Both the position numbers and the translations under genes were made by a program. Source: Rikenellaceae bacterium (GTDB taxonomy: Bacteria; Bacteroidota; Bacteroidia; Bacteroidales; Rikenellaceae). Taken from it: a DNA stretch of 64,000 nucleotides. Below the pieces are notes generated by a model. It was not told where the DNA came from and made no database searches. It saw only the letters and a list, made by a program, of their open reading frames with translations. Location of the stretch: positions 434,001 to 498,000 of the forward strand of contig JAFTOX010000003.1 in NCBI GenBank assembly GCA_017463585.1, written 5' to 3'. The stretch's first letter is position 1, and each line of letters begins with the position of its first letter. Below, piece by piece: positions 51,790 through 60,986 of this stretch.

Positions 51790-53646
51790 ATGGACAAACA
51801 AAATGTTAAGGAGTTGAAGGACGTTGTTATCCGTTTCTCGGGCGACTCGGGCGACGGTATGCAGCTTACCGGAACACTCTTCTCCGACACCTCGGCACTG
51901 ATGGGTAACGGAATCTCGACATTCCCCGACTACCCCGCCGAAATCCGCGCACCGCAGGGCACCGTAGCAGGTGTTTCGGGCTTCCAGCTTCATTTCGGTA
52001 GCGGTAACGTAACTAACCCGGGCGACTACTGCGACGTGCTCGTTGCTATGAACCCCGCGGCCCTCAAAGCTAATGCTAAGTGGTTGAAGCCCGATGCTAC
52101 CGTGATTATCGACGGCGATACGCTGACCGAAAAATCGGTGCAGAAGGCAGGTTTCGCAACCCTCGACCCCATCAAGGAGCTCGGTTTGGAGAACCACAAT
52201 GTAGTAGTTCCCAACATTACCTCGATGACCAAAGAGGCGCTGGCTGAAACCGGTTTGGATAACAAGAGCATCGTGAAGTGTAAGAATATGTTTGCACTCG
52301 GTATCTGCTTCTATATCTACAACCGCCCCTTCGACCACGCTAAGAAATATATCGACGGCAAGTTCCTCAAAAAGAACCCCGCAGTTGCCGAGGCTAACAA
52401 GCTCGCAATGGACGCAGGTTACAACTATGCCGCTAATACTCACGCATTCGCTAACACCTACGACGTAGCTCCCTCGCCGCTCGAAAAGGGCGTTTATCGC
52501 TCGATCAGTGGTAACGTTGCAACGGCTTGGGGTCTGTTGGCTGCTTCGGAGAAGAGTGGTCGTCCGCTGTTCTGCGGCTCGTACCCCATCACCCCCGCAA
52601 CCGTAATCCTCGAAGAGCTGGCTAAGCACAAGTCGTTAGGCGCTAAGACCGTTCAGGCTGAGGACGAGATCGCAGGTATCTGTACCTCGATCGGTGCAGC
52701 TTTCGCCGGCAACTTCGCAGTTACCACCACCTCGGGTCCCGGTCTGTCGTTGAAGAGCGAGGCTTTGGGTCTGGCTGTAATGGCTGAGCTGCCTCTGGTA
52801 GTTGTAGATGTTCAGCGCGGTGGTCCTTCGACCGGTCTGCCGACCAAGACCGAGCAGAGCGACCTGGTTCAGGCTCTCTACGGTCGTAACGGCGAGTGCC
52901 CCGTTGTCGTTCTGGCAGCAAGTACCCCGAGCGACTGCTTCCACTACGCTTTCCAGGCAGGTAAGATCGCAATGGAGCATATGACTCCCGTAATCCTGCT
53001 GACCGACGGCTTCATCGCTAACGGTAGCCAGCCCTGGCGTATCCCCTCGATGAGCGACTACCCCGCTATCGTTCCTCCCGTTTGCACCGCATTGGACGAG
53101 GACGAGGCTCAGTATATGCCCTACAAGCGTAACCCCGAAACTCTGGCTCGCCGTTGGGCATTCCCCGGCACCGAGGGTTTGGAGCACCGCATCGGTGGCT
53201 TGGAGAAAGATAAGTTGAAGGGTAGCGTTTCGCACGACCCCGCTAACCACCAGATTATGACCAACACCCGCGCTGAGAAGGTTGCTCGCGTAGTGAATGT
53301 AATCCCCGAGCAGACCGTTATGGGTGCTGACGAGGCTGACGTGCTGGTTATCGGTTGGGGCGGTACTCTCGGCCACTTGCAGACTGCTGTCGAAGAGTTG
53401 CAGGCTGAGGGTAAGAGCATTGCTCTCTGCCACTTCAATTACATCAACCCGCTGCCCGCAAACGTGCGCGACATCTTCAAGCGCTATCGCCGTCTGGTTG
53501 TTTGCGAGTTGAACGCTGGTCAGTTCGCAGGTTATCTGCGTCAGAACTTCCAGGAGTTCACCTTCGAGCAGTTCAACAAGTGCGAGGGTCAGCCCTTCAC
53601 TGTGATTGAGTTGAAAGATAAGTTTAACGAATTATTAGCCAAATAG
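51790..53646 (+). CDS. korA: 2-oxoacid:ferredoxin oxidoreductase, fused gamma-alpha subunit
   Basis: 618 residues. N-terminal gamma domain (about 1-190): VIRFSGDSGDGMQLTGTLFSD, ISTFPDYPAEIRAPQGTVAGVSGFQ. The alpha part begins near residue 230: GNVATAWGLLAASEKSGRPLFCGSYPITPATVILEELA, then QAEDEIAGICTSIGAAFAG and TTSGPGLSLKSEALGLAVMAELPLVVVDVQRGGPSTGLPTKTEQSDL, matching 2-oxoglutarate or related 2-oxoacid oxidoreductases. It oxidises a 2-oxoacid to acyl-CoA and CO2 while reducing ferredoxin. The korB gene follows by 2 bases. Codon usage is that of a highly expressed gene. Confidence 0.92.
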   Translation: MDKQNVKELKDVVIRFSGDSGDGMQLTGTLFSDTSALMGNGISTFPDYPAEIRAPQGTVAGVSGFQLHFGSGNVTNPGDYCDVLVAMNPAALKANAKWLKPDATVIIDGDTLTEKSVQKAGFATLDPIKELGLENHNVVVPNITSMTKEALAETGLDNKSIVKCKNMFALGICFYIYNRPFDHAKKYIDGKFLKKNPAVAEANKLAMDAGYNYAANTHAFANTYDVAPSPLEKGVYRSISGNVATAWGLLAASEKSGRPLFCGSYPITPATVILEELAKHKSLGAKTVQAEDEIAGICTSIGAAFAGNFAVTTTSGPGLSLKSEALGLAVMAELPLVVVDVQRGGPSTGLPTKTEQSDLVQALYGRNGECPVVVLAASTPSDCFHYAFQAGKIAMEHMTPVILLTDGFIANGSQPWRIPSMSDYPAIVPPVCTALDEDEAQYMPYKRNPETLARRWAFPGTEGLEHRIGGLEKDKLKGSVSHDPANHQIMTNTRAEKVARVVNVIPEQTVMGADEADVLVIGWGGTLGHLQTAVEELQAEGKSIALCHFNYINPLPANVRDIFKRYRRLVVCELNAGQFAGYLRQNFQEFTFEQFNKCEGQPFTVIELKDKFNELLAK

Positions 53647-53648
53647 TT

Positions 53649-54680
53649 ATGTGTACATATAAATATACAGCGGCAGATTTCAAGAGCGACCAGGAGGTTA
53701 AATGGTGCGCAGGCTGTGGCGACCACGCTATCCTCAACTCGGTGCTTAAAGCACTGCCCGAAGTGGCCGAAAAACAGAACATTCCTCACAAAATGTTCAC
53801 CGTAATCTCGGGTATCGGTTGCTCGTCGCGTTTCCCCTACTACGTGCGTAGCTACGGTATGCACACCATTCACGGTCGTGCTAACGCTATCGCTACCGGT
53901 GTTAAGACTGCTAACCCCGACCTGAGCGTTTGGGTAGCAACCGGTGATGGCGACTCGCTCGCAATCGGTGGTAACCACTTTATTCACGCTATCCGTCGTA
54001 ACGTGAATCTCAACGTTGTTCTGTTCAACAATGAGATCTACGGTTTGACCAAGGGTCAGTACTCGCCCACCTCGAAGCTGGGTAAGATCACCAAGACCTC
54101 GCCCTATGGTACGGTTGAGAAGCCGTTCAACCCCGGTGAGCTGGTAATCGGTGCTAAGGGTACTTTCTTTGCTCGTTCGATCGACGCGGAGATGGAGCTG
54201 ACGAAGAACTGCCTCGTAGAGGGTGCAGCTCACGAAGGTTTCTCGATTGTCGAGGTATTGCAGAACTGCGTGATCTTCAACGATAAGACCCACGCTCTGT
54301 TTGCAGGCGACAAGGCTACTCGTGCCGAGAACACCATCACCTTGAAACACGGCGAGAAGATGTTGTTCGGCTCGCAGAAGAACAAGGGTCTGATGTTGGA
54401 CGGTATGAAGTTGAAGGTCGTAACCGTTGGTGAGAATGGCGTTACTGAGGACGACATTCTGACTCACGACGCTCACGAGAAGGATACCACGTTGCACGTG
54501 ATGTTGGCTGCAATGAAGTATCCCGACTACCCCGTTGCTCTGGGTGTGATTCGTTCGGTAGAGGACGACGCAGTCTATGACAAGAAGGTAGCAGAGCAGG
54601 TTGAGCAGATAAAGGCTGACAGCAAGATCAAGTGTATGGACGATCTGCTGCGTAGCGGCGCAACTTGGGAGATCAAGTAA
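53649..54680 (+). CDS. korB: 2-oxoacid:ferredoxin oxidoreductase, beta subunit
   Basis: 343 residues, the thiamine pyrophosphate subunit. Features: VKWCAGCGDHAILNSVLKAL (Cys-x2-Cys of a cluster site), GIGCSSRFPYYVRSYGMHTIHGRANAIATGVK, the TPP motif TGDGDSLAIGGNHFIHAIRRNVNLNVVLFNNEIYGLTKGQ (GDG...NN), and SPTSKLGKITKTSPYG. It works with the korA product and ferredoxin. 2-oxoglutarate is the likeliest substrate by family. Terminator 35 bases after the stop. Confidence 0.93.
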   Translation: MCTYKYTAADFKSDQEVKWCAGCGDHAILNSVLKALPEVAEKQNIPHKMFTVISGIGCSSRFPYYVRSYGMHTIHGRANAIATGVKTANPDLSVWVATGDGDSLAIGGNHFIHAIRRNVNLNVVLFNNEIYGLTKGQYSPTSKLGKITKTSPYGTVEKPFNPGELVIGAKGTFFARSIDAEMELTKNCLVEGAAHEGFSIVEVLQNCVIFNDKTHALFAGDKATRAENTITLKHGEKMLFGSQKNKGLMLDGMKLKVVTVGENGVTEDDILTHDAHEKDTTLHVMLAAMKYPDYPVALGVIRSVEDDAVYDKKVAEQVEQIKADSKIKCMDDLLRSGATWEIK

Positions 54681-54714
54681 TTCGGAGCGAAATACTTAAT
54701 TCTCAATATGGTAC

Positions 54715-54746
54715 AAAACCGAATCCCACGTGTGGGGTTCGGTTTT
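54715..54746 (+). terminator. Terminator of korAB
   Basis: Arms AAAACCGAA (54715-54723) and TTCGGTTTT (54738-54746) with an extra inner TCCCA/TGGGG pairing. Confidence 0.8.
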
Positions 54747-54807
54747 GTCGTTTGAGAGTAATGTCGATTTCTTTGAAATCGGCACACGAGGTGGCAACCA
54801 ATTCAAA

Positions 54808-55425
54808 TCAATGTTTGCCGTAGCGATCTTCAACTACTTGCCAATCGATCACGTCCCAAAGTTGGTCGATCGAGCGGGCGCGGTCGTTGCGATAATCAAT
54901 ATAGTAGGCGTGCTCCCAAACGTCGATACCGAGCAAAGGCGTCAATCCGTGGCGCAAAGGGTTGCCCGCATTCGACTCGGAGAGGATCACAAGGTTACCA
55001 TTCCGATTCTCAGCCAGCCAAACCCAACCCGAGCCAAATAGCGACGTGGCAGCTTTAGCCAACTGCACCTTCATCGCATCGAACGATCCGAAATCGCGCT
55101 TGATAGCTGCCGCTAACGGCCCTTCGGGAGCGTGCTTGGCGACCGCAGCAGGTGCAAGCGTAAGGAAATAGAGATTGTGGTTGAGCACCTGAGCCGCATT
55201 GTTATAGAGCGGTCCGTCGGCCTGGCGCTCAATATCCTCCAACGTCATTGTCACAAAACGAGTATCGGCAATCAAGTTATTGACATTATTTACGTATGTT
55301 TGAAGATGTTTGCCGTGGTGGTAGCGCAGCGTCTCCTCGCTAATGTTCGGTGCGAGAGCCGACATCTCATAAGGCAATTCGATCAGCGTGAAGGTCGCCG
55401 CGGGTGTTTCAGTGGGTGTTGTCAT
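54808..55425 (-). CDS. sod: Superoxide dismutase, Fe-type
   Basis: 205 residues. Turns superoxide to oxygen and peroxide. Metal ligands visible: LRYHHGKHLQTYV (first His), NHNLYF (second His), DVWEHAYYIDY (Asp and His). The residue pattern NNAAQVLNH and SNAGNPL is that of Fe-type rather than Mn-type enzymes (Gln in the first block, Ala in the second). Start ATG 55425 is chosen; a frame upstream adds a hydrophobic stretch from 55461 that could be a signal peptide, but the family is cytosolic. Sits downstream of rubredoxin in an oxygen-related group. Confidence 0.93.
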   Translation of the reverse strand: MTTPTETPAATFTLIELPYEMSALAPNISEETLRYHHGKHLQTYVNNVNNLIADTRFVTMTLEDIERQADGPLYNNAAQVLNHNLYFLTLAPAAVAKHAPEGPLAAAIKRDFGSFDAMKVQLAKAATSLFGSGWVWLAENRNGNLVILSESNAGNPLRHGLTPLLGIDVWEHAYYIDYRNDRARSIDQLWDVIDWQVVEDRYGKH

Positions 55426-55485
55426 AAATAGTAAGTTGCAGATTAACAATAGTGTAAACATAGGCCTGTTGCGTTTTTGAGCATT

Positions 55486-55650
55486 CTACTCCTCGATAGG
55501 CACAAAGGCCTCTTTCGCCTCGCCACAAAGCGGGCAGACCCAATCGTAGGGCAACTCCTCAAAGGGCGTTCCGGCCGGAATACCATTATCGGGATCACCA
55601 ACCGCAGGATCATAGATGTAGGGACACGATGGACATTGATACTTTTTCAT
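55486..55650 (-). CDS. rub: Rubredoxin
   Basis: 54 residues, exactly one rubredoxin domain: [43 protein letters not shown], with the four iron-binding Cys in CPSC and CPLC, one residue different from the usual CxxC-G spacing at the first pair. It carries electrons, for example to peroxide- or superoxide-detoxifying enzymes. The start ATG 55650 is fixed by the domain; the longer frame is not used. SOD lies next to it. Confidence 0.95.
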   Translation of the reverse strand: MKKYQCPSCPYIYDPAVGDPDNGIPAGTPFEELPYDWVCPLCGEAKEAFVPIEE

Positions 55651-55707
55651 AGTTGATTTGTTTAAGAGTTCACGGCTCGGACTCTCAAAAACAGTGCCGC
55701 ACGAAAA

Positions 55708-55743
55708 CAAAAGCGGGGTCGCACCCGATCGGTACAACCCCAC
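55708..55743 (-). terminator. Probable recR terminator
   Basis: Arms GCGGGGT (55713-55719) and ACCCCAC (55737-55743, one G-U pair); T-rich on the minus strand, 20 bases past recR. Confidence 0.5.
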
Positions 55744-55764
55744 CCATTTTCGTTTTCGCGTTCG

Positions 55765-56364
55765 CTATCGTTCGACCTCACGGCGATTGATCAGCGCCTG
55801 AGTAATAGTCATCTCATCGACATACTCCAACTCGTCGCCAAAGCCCAAACCGCGAGCAATGGTCGTAACCTTCACCGATGGGTAGGCGCGCAAGCGATTG
55901 AGGATATAGAAGAGCGTCGTTTCGCCCTCGACCGATGTATTGAGTGCCAAAATCACCTCGCGGATCTCGCCTCGTGCCACGTTGTCGATCAGCAGATCGA
56001 TCTTCAAATCGGACGGTGCAATGCCCTGCATTGGCGAAATCACACCTCCCAAAACGTGATAGATACCTCGATATTGGCGCGTATTCTCGATCGACAGCAC
56101 GTCCGACACCTGCTCCACGACGCAGACGGTCGTATGGTCGCGGCGTTCGTCGGCGCAAATAGGACACACATCGGTATCAGACAAGTTGTTACACAAGCGG
56201 CAATGGCGAATCTGCGTGCGGAAACGATCGATACTCGACGTCATATCCTGCACACTCGCCACCTCCATACGCAGCAGGTGCATAGCCAAGCGCAACGCCG
56301 TGCGACGTCCAATTCCAGGCAACTTCGACAACTCGGCCGTTACATCTTCCAAAAGTCGTGACAT
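55765..56364 (-). CDS. recR: Recombination mediator protein RecR
   Basis: 199 residues. Helps RecA load at gapped DNA together with RecO. Features: LSKLPGIGRRTALRLAMHLL (helix-hairpin-helix), zinc finger CRLCNNLSDTDVCPICAD, and the Toprim domain VCVVEQVSDVLSIENTRQYRGIYHVLGG with ALNTSVEGETTLFYILNRL and VTTIARGLGFGDELEYVDEMTITQALINR. Follows batE by 14 bases in a leftward run. Confidence 0.96.
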   Translation of the reverse strand: MSRLLEDVTAELSKLPGIGRRTALRLAMHLLRMEVASVQDMTSSIDRFRTQIRHCRLCNNLSDTDVCPICADERRDHTTVCVVEQVSDVLSIENTRQYRGIYHVLGGVISPMQGIAPSDLKIDLLIDNVARGEIREVILALNTSVEGETTLFYILNRLRAYPSVKVTTIARGLGFGDELEYVDEMTITQALINRREVER

Positions 56365-56378
56365 AGTCGATTCCGTTT

Positions 56379-57179
56379 TTAGTCGATCATCTCGATTGCA
56401 CGCTCTTCGAGCCAGCCCTTATTGCCATCGGCAATGGTCACCTCGATCCAATTCTCGACACGGTCGCCCACACGCACCTTCGTACCCTCGTGCAGCACGA
56501 ACATATCGGTTGCATTCTTCTCGGGAGCAGCCTTGACCGACACCGACGCATTCATCACAATCGCCTCGCTCGGCGAGGTTGCCTCACGACGCTCGGTCAC
56601 TGCAAATGCCGTTGTCACCACGAACAACAACAAGCCCACTATCGACGCAAAGAATCCGATCTTGCGAAACAACAGACTCTGCACCAATAGGTAGACCATC
56701 ACCGAGAACAACATCATCGCAAAAAACAGCAACGACAACACCGCCCACGCATTTCCGCTAATCGTTTGGCGCACGGTGCGTACCCAACGAGTGAGGAACA
56801 GTTCGGGCACAACCTGAATACGATCCTTCGTGTAGCTATTTGCTACATCGAGATTGTAACGAATATCGGCATCACCCGGTGCCAGACGCAACGCCTTATT
56901 ATAATATAAAATTGCGTGACCCATATCGTCGGTCTTGAAATAGGCATTGCCCATATTGTAGTAGAGCTTCGCCGACGCCAAACCACGCTCCTCAATGGCA
57001 TGATAGAGTTCCAACGCACGAGGATAGTTGGCATTGACATAGGCCGTATTGGCATCGTCCCACATCTGCTCGTTGCCGATCGTTGCGGGAGTCGCAGCCT
57101 CTGCCGTGTTCGCCTCCTGAGCCAGCGCCAACACCGTAGTAGTCAGCGCAATGATGAGCATAAATATCTTTTTAATCAT
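56379..57179 (-). CDS. batE: BatE: TPR and SH3 membrane protein
   Basis: 266 residues with a signal peptide (VLALAQ). Two TPR-like repeats (ANYPRALELYHAIEERGLASAKLYYNMGNAYFKTDDMGHAILYYNKALRLAPGDADIRYNL, about 47-106), two membrane helices (about 140-165 and 172-192), and a C-terminal SH3-like part (HEGTKVRVGDRVENWIEVTIADGNKGWLEERAIEMID). This is the standard BatE plan; the bat operon is linked to oxygen tolerance and, with MoxR, to chaperone-like work at the membrane. It begins 12 bases after batD and no batA/B/C or moxR is in the window. Confidence 0.9.
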   Translation of the reverse strand: MIKKIFMLIIALTTTVLALAQEANTAEAATPATIGNEQMWDDANTAYVNANYPRALELYHAIEERGLASAKLYYNMGNAYFKTDDMGHAILYYNKALRLAPGDADIRYNLDVANSYTKDRIQVVPELFLTRWVRTVRQTISGNAWAVLSLLFFAMMLFSVMVYLLVQSLLFRKIGFFASIVGLLLFVVTTAFAVTERREATSPSEAIVMNASVSVKAAPEKNATDMFVLHEGTKVRVGDRVENWIEVTIADGNKGWLEERAIEMID

Positions 57180-57191
57180 CGTTCGTTCCTC

Positions 57192-59015
57192 CTATTTTTT
57201 GAGCGTTGATTCGAGTTTCGAGATGATCTGCACTCCCTCGGCATAGACCTCGTTCATCTGAGCCGACGCCATCGGGGAGTACTGAGCCTCGTCGCACGAC
57301 ACGATTATATCGATAAACTGCTGGATCACATCGGTCGAAATCGAACGCTTGCGCAACTCCTCGCGGACATTCTCCTTAGTCAGATTGGCCACGGGGATAT
57401 TCAGCTTATCGCTCATATAACCCCACAGCGCACGCAACATCTCCTCGTAGAAACCGTGCTGATTATCCAACTCCATAAACTTCGCCGCCGCACGGAAACG
57501 CTGCAACGCCACACGGTTAGCACGCTTGCCTCGAATGAGCGTCACATTCTGCATCTCCTTGATTCGCTTGCGGAGGTAGATCGACACGCCGACAAACAGT
57601 GCCGCAAGCAGTGCCAGCACAATCCAATACGCCGTGCTACCCACAAAAACCGAGCGCACGGGACGTAAACCCGCCGAACCGAGTTTGATGAAGCGGATAT
57701 CCTGACCGAGCAGCTTGACCTCCTCCTTCGACACTCCTCCAATCACGGGTGCGCCCGACAAACCTCCCGACGCATCGGGGTCGATCGTCAGTGCCAAAGC
57801 GCGCGACGAGAGAGTTTCGTATTTCAGTTGAGCGGGATCGAAATATGTGAATTCAACCGCAGGCACCTCATACTCGCCCTCGGCACGTGCGATGAAGGGG
57901 TACTCGAATTGGCGGTAGCCACTGATACCCTGCACCGAATTTTTCAAGCTCTCGGTGGTCTTGACATCGTACAGTTCGAACGACGAAGGCAGCGACAACG
58001 AAGGCGCTTGCACGAAGGGCAGGTTGCCCGTACCCGAAATCTTCACCGTATAGGTCGCCGCCGAGTTAGCCGTAAAGTTCGACGCGGGAGGGGTTGCCTC
58101 CATCGTGAAACGACCCACAGCGCCCGAGAACGATGCAGGGGCACCCGCAGGCAACTCCTTCACGTTGATCTCGACGGGCGCAGTCGTCAGCTTGCGACGC
58201 ACCTCCGCCACCTCAGGCTGATCGAAGAAGGGATCGAAGCCGCGCGAGCTGCTCGGCATAACAATCTGAGCCACAACGGTCATCTCGGCAGGATCAATAC
58301 GCAGTTTGCCCGTCTGCTGAGGATAGAGCAGATATTCGCGCACGACCAGCGTTTCGTAGATACGTCCATCGTAGGTTTCGCGTTGCCACATATTGTTCTC
58401 CGAATCCAGCTCCTGAGTCCAGAAGCCATTGAACGACGGGAACTTAGCACCCTCGCTGCCCAACAACGAAACGCGTTTATACAATTTGAGTGCAGCCACA
58501 ACAGGCTCGCCTTTGAATACGTCGGTCTTATTGACCGTCATTCGCATCAGTAGATCATTTGCACCAATCGCCTTCTCGGCCGATCCGCCACCCTGCTGTG
58601 TCGCACCACCCTGCTGCGAGTTACCCTCATCAACAACCTCGATCGTTACGGGTTGCGTGCGGTAGCTCTTGCCATCGACCGCGATAGCCGCCGAACCGAT
58701 GGTGAACTTACCCTTAGCAGTACCTTGCAGGACGTAGGTATAGGTGTGATACTCCGAGCGCTCCATCGAACCATTGACGATGTACATATTGCTGCCGTGC
58801 GAAGTCACCGGACCAGCCACAAGTTGAAAACCCTCGAACGTGGGAGCCTCGAAGCTATTGCGTTCAGGCTCGGCATTGACCGTAAACTCAATGCGGAAAT
58901 TCTCGCCCGCCGCAACCAACAACGGAGCCGACGCCTCGAATGTCGTGGGCGACGATGCCCACGACACAACCGTCGCCAGCAAAGCCACCACGCTCAACAT
59001 CAATCTTCTAAACAT
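57192..59015 (-). CDS. batD: BatD-family oxygen-tolerance membrane protein
   Basis: 607 residues from ATG 59015 (an ATG at 59036 would add 7 residues). Signal peptide ending WASS, then beta-rich domains: FRIEFTVNAEPERNSFEAPTFEGFQLVAGPVTS, GKFTIGSAAIAVDGKSYRTQPVTIEV, then the P-N-rich ITVTVTK-like repeat MTVNKTDVFKGEPVVAALKLYKR. One membrane helix near residue 470 (STAYWIVLALLAALFVGVSIYL) and a cytoplasmic C-terminal domain with PVANLTKENVREELRKR. It matches BatD of Bacteroidota; it works with BatA/B/C/E, of which only BatE is here. Confidence 0.9.
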   Translation of the reverse strand: MFRRLMLSVVALLATVVSWASSPTTFEASAPLLVAAGENFRIEFTVNAEPERNSFEAPTFEGFQLVAGPVTSHGSNMYIVNGSMERSEYHTYTYVLQGTAKGKFTIGSAAIAVDGKSYRTQPVTIEVVDEGNSQQGGATQQGGGSAEKAIGANDLLMRMTVNKTDVFKGEPVVAALKLYKRVSLLGSEGAKFPSFNGFWTQELDSENNMWQRETYDGRIYETLVVREYLLYPQQTGKLRIDPAEMTVVAQIVMPSSSRGFDPFFDQPEVAEVRRKLTTAPVEINVKELPAGAPASFSGAVGRFTMEATPPASNFTANSAATYTVKISGTGNLPFVQAPSLSLPSSFELYDVKTTESLKNSVQGISGYRQFEYPFIARAEGEYEVPAVEFTYFDPAQLKYETLSSRALALTIDPDASGGLSGAPVIGGVSKEEVKLLGQDIRFIKLGSAGLRPVRSVFVGSTAYWIVLALLAALFVGVSIYLRKRIKEMQNVTLIRGKRANRVALQRFRAAAKFMELDNQHGFYEEMLRALWGYMSDKLNIPVANLTKENVREELRKRSISTDVIQQFIDIIVSCDEAQYSPMASAQMNEVYAEGVQIISKLESTLKK

Positions 59016-59375
59016 ACTCAGTATATTATATTTCATATCATAACGTATCGCGCACCTAAATATTATGCGCGGTACGCATTTTTTGTCGATCCTCACGACA
59101 AAAGCTATAACCCCTCAAAACACGATCACTCCGACGGTCAGCCTCGTTTGCGTACGGCCACCGTCGGAGATTCGTGTTAGTTGTAGGGGTTGGTCGAAAA
59201 GAGCCGCACTCCACTCTTTCAAACGGAGTGCGCCCTCGCTCGGTTATAGTTTTTCTCAAAAGCGTATAACGTGAGCTATTTTTAGGCGCGCGACGCTATG
59301 CAAAGCGGAGCATACTAAACGTATGTGAGCATTTGCAGAGCAAGCGCAACGCCAAAAGAGCCACGTTAGACACTT
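59016..59375. other. Structured non-coding region between batD and fumarase
   Basis: 360 bases without a supported gene. It holds a long imperfect stem from about 59107 to 59192 (AACCCCT/AGGGGTT, ACACGA/TCGTGT, CTCCGACGG/CCGTCGGAG), a hairpin 59205-59232 with 8-base arms, and a broken palindrome 59267-59368. Part is the 3' end of the fumarase transcript. Confidence 0.6.
59205..59232 (-). terminator. Hairpin downstream of fumarase, possible terminator
   Basis: Arms CGCACTCC (59205-59212) and GGAGTGCG (59225-59232). On the minus strand it is followed by GGCTCTTTTC, a weak T run. It lies 144 bases after the fumarase stop. Confidence 0.5.
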
Positions 59376-60986
59376 TTAGTGCTTGAAGTCGGCAAAGAAA
59401 TCGTTACCCTTGTCGTCCACAATGATGAATGCGGGGAAGTCCTCAACATAGATCTTGCGAACTGCCTCCATACCCAACTCGGGGAAGTCGACAACCTCAA
59501 CACTCTTAATGCTGTTCTTAGCCAAGATAGCTGCCGGACCGCCGATCGAACCGAGGTAGAAACCACCGTGCTTCTGGCACGCGTCGGTTACTGCCTGCGA
59601 ACGGTTACCCTTAGCCACCATAACCATCGAACCACCGTGATCCTGGAACAGATCTACGTAGGGGTCCATACGACCTGCGGTGGTGGGACCAAAGCTACCC
59701 GATGCCATACCTGCGGGAGTCTTCGCGGGACCTGCATAGTAAACGGGGTGCTTCTTGAAATACTCGGGCATAGGCTTACCCTCGTCCAACATCTGCTTGA
59801 TACGAGCGTGAGCGATATCGCGTGCCACGATCAACGTACCCTTGATATTCAAGCGGGTCTTGATGGGATACTTGGTCAGCGTCTCGCGCACCTTGTCCAT
59901 ACCCTCGTCCAAGTCGATCTCAACTGCGGGCGACATTGCGGGAGCCTCCTTAGGCAAGAAACGTGCGGGATTCTTCTCCAACTGCTCGATGAAGATACCG
60001 TCCTCGGTGATCTTAGCCTTGATGTTACGGTCAGCCGAGCAGCTAACACCCAAACCTACGGGGCACGACGCTGCGTGGCGAGGACCACGAATAACACGTA
60101 CATCGTGTACCAGATACTTACCACCGAACTGAGCACCTACGCCACTCTTCTGGCAGATATCGAGCACCTTCTGCTCCCACTCCAAATCGCGGAAGTAGCG
60201 GCCACCCTCGTTACCCGATGTGGGCAGGTGATCGAGATAACCAGCCGAAGCCTTCTTAACGGTTGCGAGGTTGGTCTCAGCCGAAGTACCACCGATGCAG
60301 AGTGCCAAATGGTAGGGAGGACAAGCCGAAGTACCCAGATCCTTGATGTGCTCCTCAACGAACTTGGTCAGATTCTCCTCGGTCAGCAACGCCTTGGTCT
60401 GCTGATACAAGAAGGTCTTGTTAGCCGAGCCACCACCCTTGGTGATGAACAAGAACTTATACTCGTTGCCCTGAGTTGCATAGAGGTCGATCTGTGCGGG
60501 CAGGTTGGTGCCGCTGTTCTTCTCGTTGAGCATATCGAAGGGAACTACCTGCGAGTAACGGAGGTTACGCTCCTTGTAGGTCTCATAAACACCGCGAGTA
60601 ATGCACTCAGCATCGTCAGCGCCCGTATAAACGTCCTCGCCCTTCTTACCGATACAGATTGCGGTACCCGTATCCTGACAGGTGGGCAACTCACCCTCGG
60701 CAGCTACGCACTGGTTGAGCAACATCGTGTAAGCCACAAACTTATCGTTGTCGGTAGCTTCGGGATCTTCGAGAATGTTAGCCAACTTCTGCAAGTGCGA
60801 CGCACGCAGATAGAACGAAACGTCGTTGTAAGCCTCTTTTGCCAACAGCTCCAAGCCCTTGGGATCAACTTTCAGAATACGACGACCGTCGCACTCAACA
60901 ACTTTCACATAGTCTTTTGTAAGGAGACGATATTCCGTAGTATCGTTTTCGATGGGGAACGGCTCCTGATAGATGAAATCAGCCAT
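59376..60986 (-). CDS. fum: Class I fumarate hydratase (4Fe-4S)
   Basis: Interconverts fumarate and malate; the oxygen-sensitive iron-sulfur type typical of anaerobes. 536 residues, alpha and beta parts fused. Features: [21 protein letters not shown] (cluster Cys), [70 protein letters not shown] in the middle (cluster Cys pairs), then the beta-like [14 protein letters not shown] block [51 protein letters not shown], and the end [21 protein letters not shown]. Its leader has a 6-base-pair hairpin. Confidence 0.96.
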   Translation of the reverse strand: MADFIYQEPFPIENDTTEYRLLTKDYVKVVECDGRRILKVDPKGLELLAKEAYNDVSFYLRASHLQKLANILEDPEATDNDKFVAYTMLLNQCVAAEGELPTCQDTGTAICIGKKGEDVYTGADDAECITRGVYETYKERNLRYSQVVPFDMLNEKNSGTNLPAQIDLYATQGNEYKFLFITKGGGSANKTFLYQQTKALLTEENLTKFVEEHIKDLGTSACPPYHLALCIGGTSAETNLATVKKASAGYLDHLPTSGNEGGRYFRDLEWEQKVLDICQKSGVGAQFGGKYLVHDVRVIRGPRHAASCPVGLGVSCSADRNIKAKITEDGIFIEQLEKNPARFLPKEAPAMSPAVEIDLDEGMDKVRETLTKYPIKTRLNIKGTLIVARDIAHARIKQMLDEGKPMPEYFKKHPVYYAGPAKTPAGMASGSFGPTTAGRMDPYVDLFQDHGGSMVMVAKGNRSQAVTDACQKHGGFYLGSIGGPAAILAKNSIKSVEVVDFPELGMEAVRKIYVEDFPAFIIVDDKGNDFFADFKH

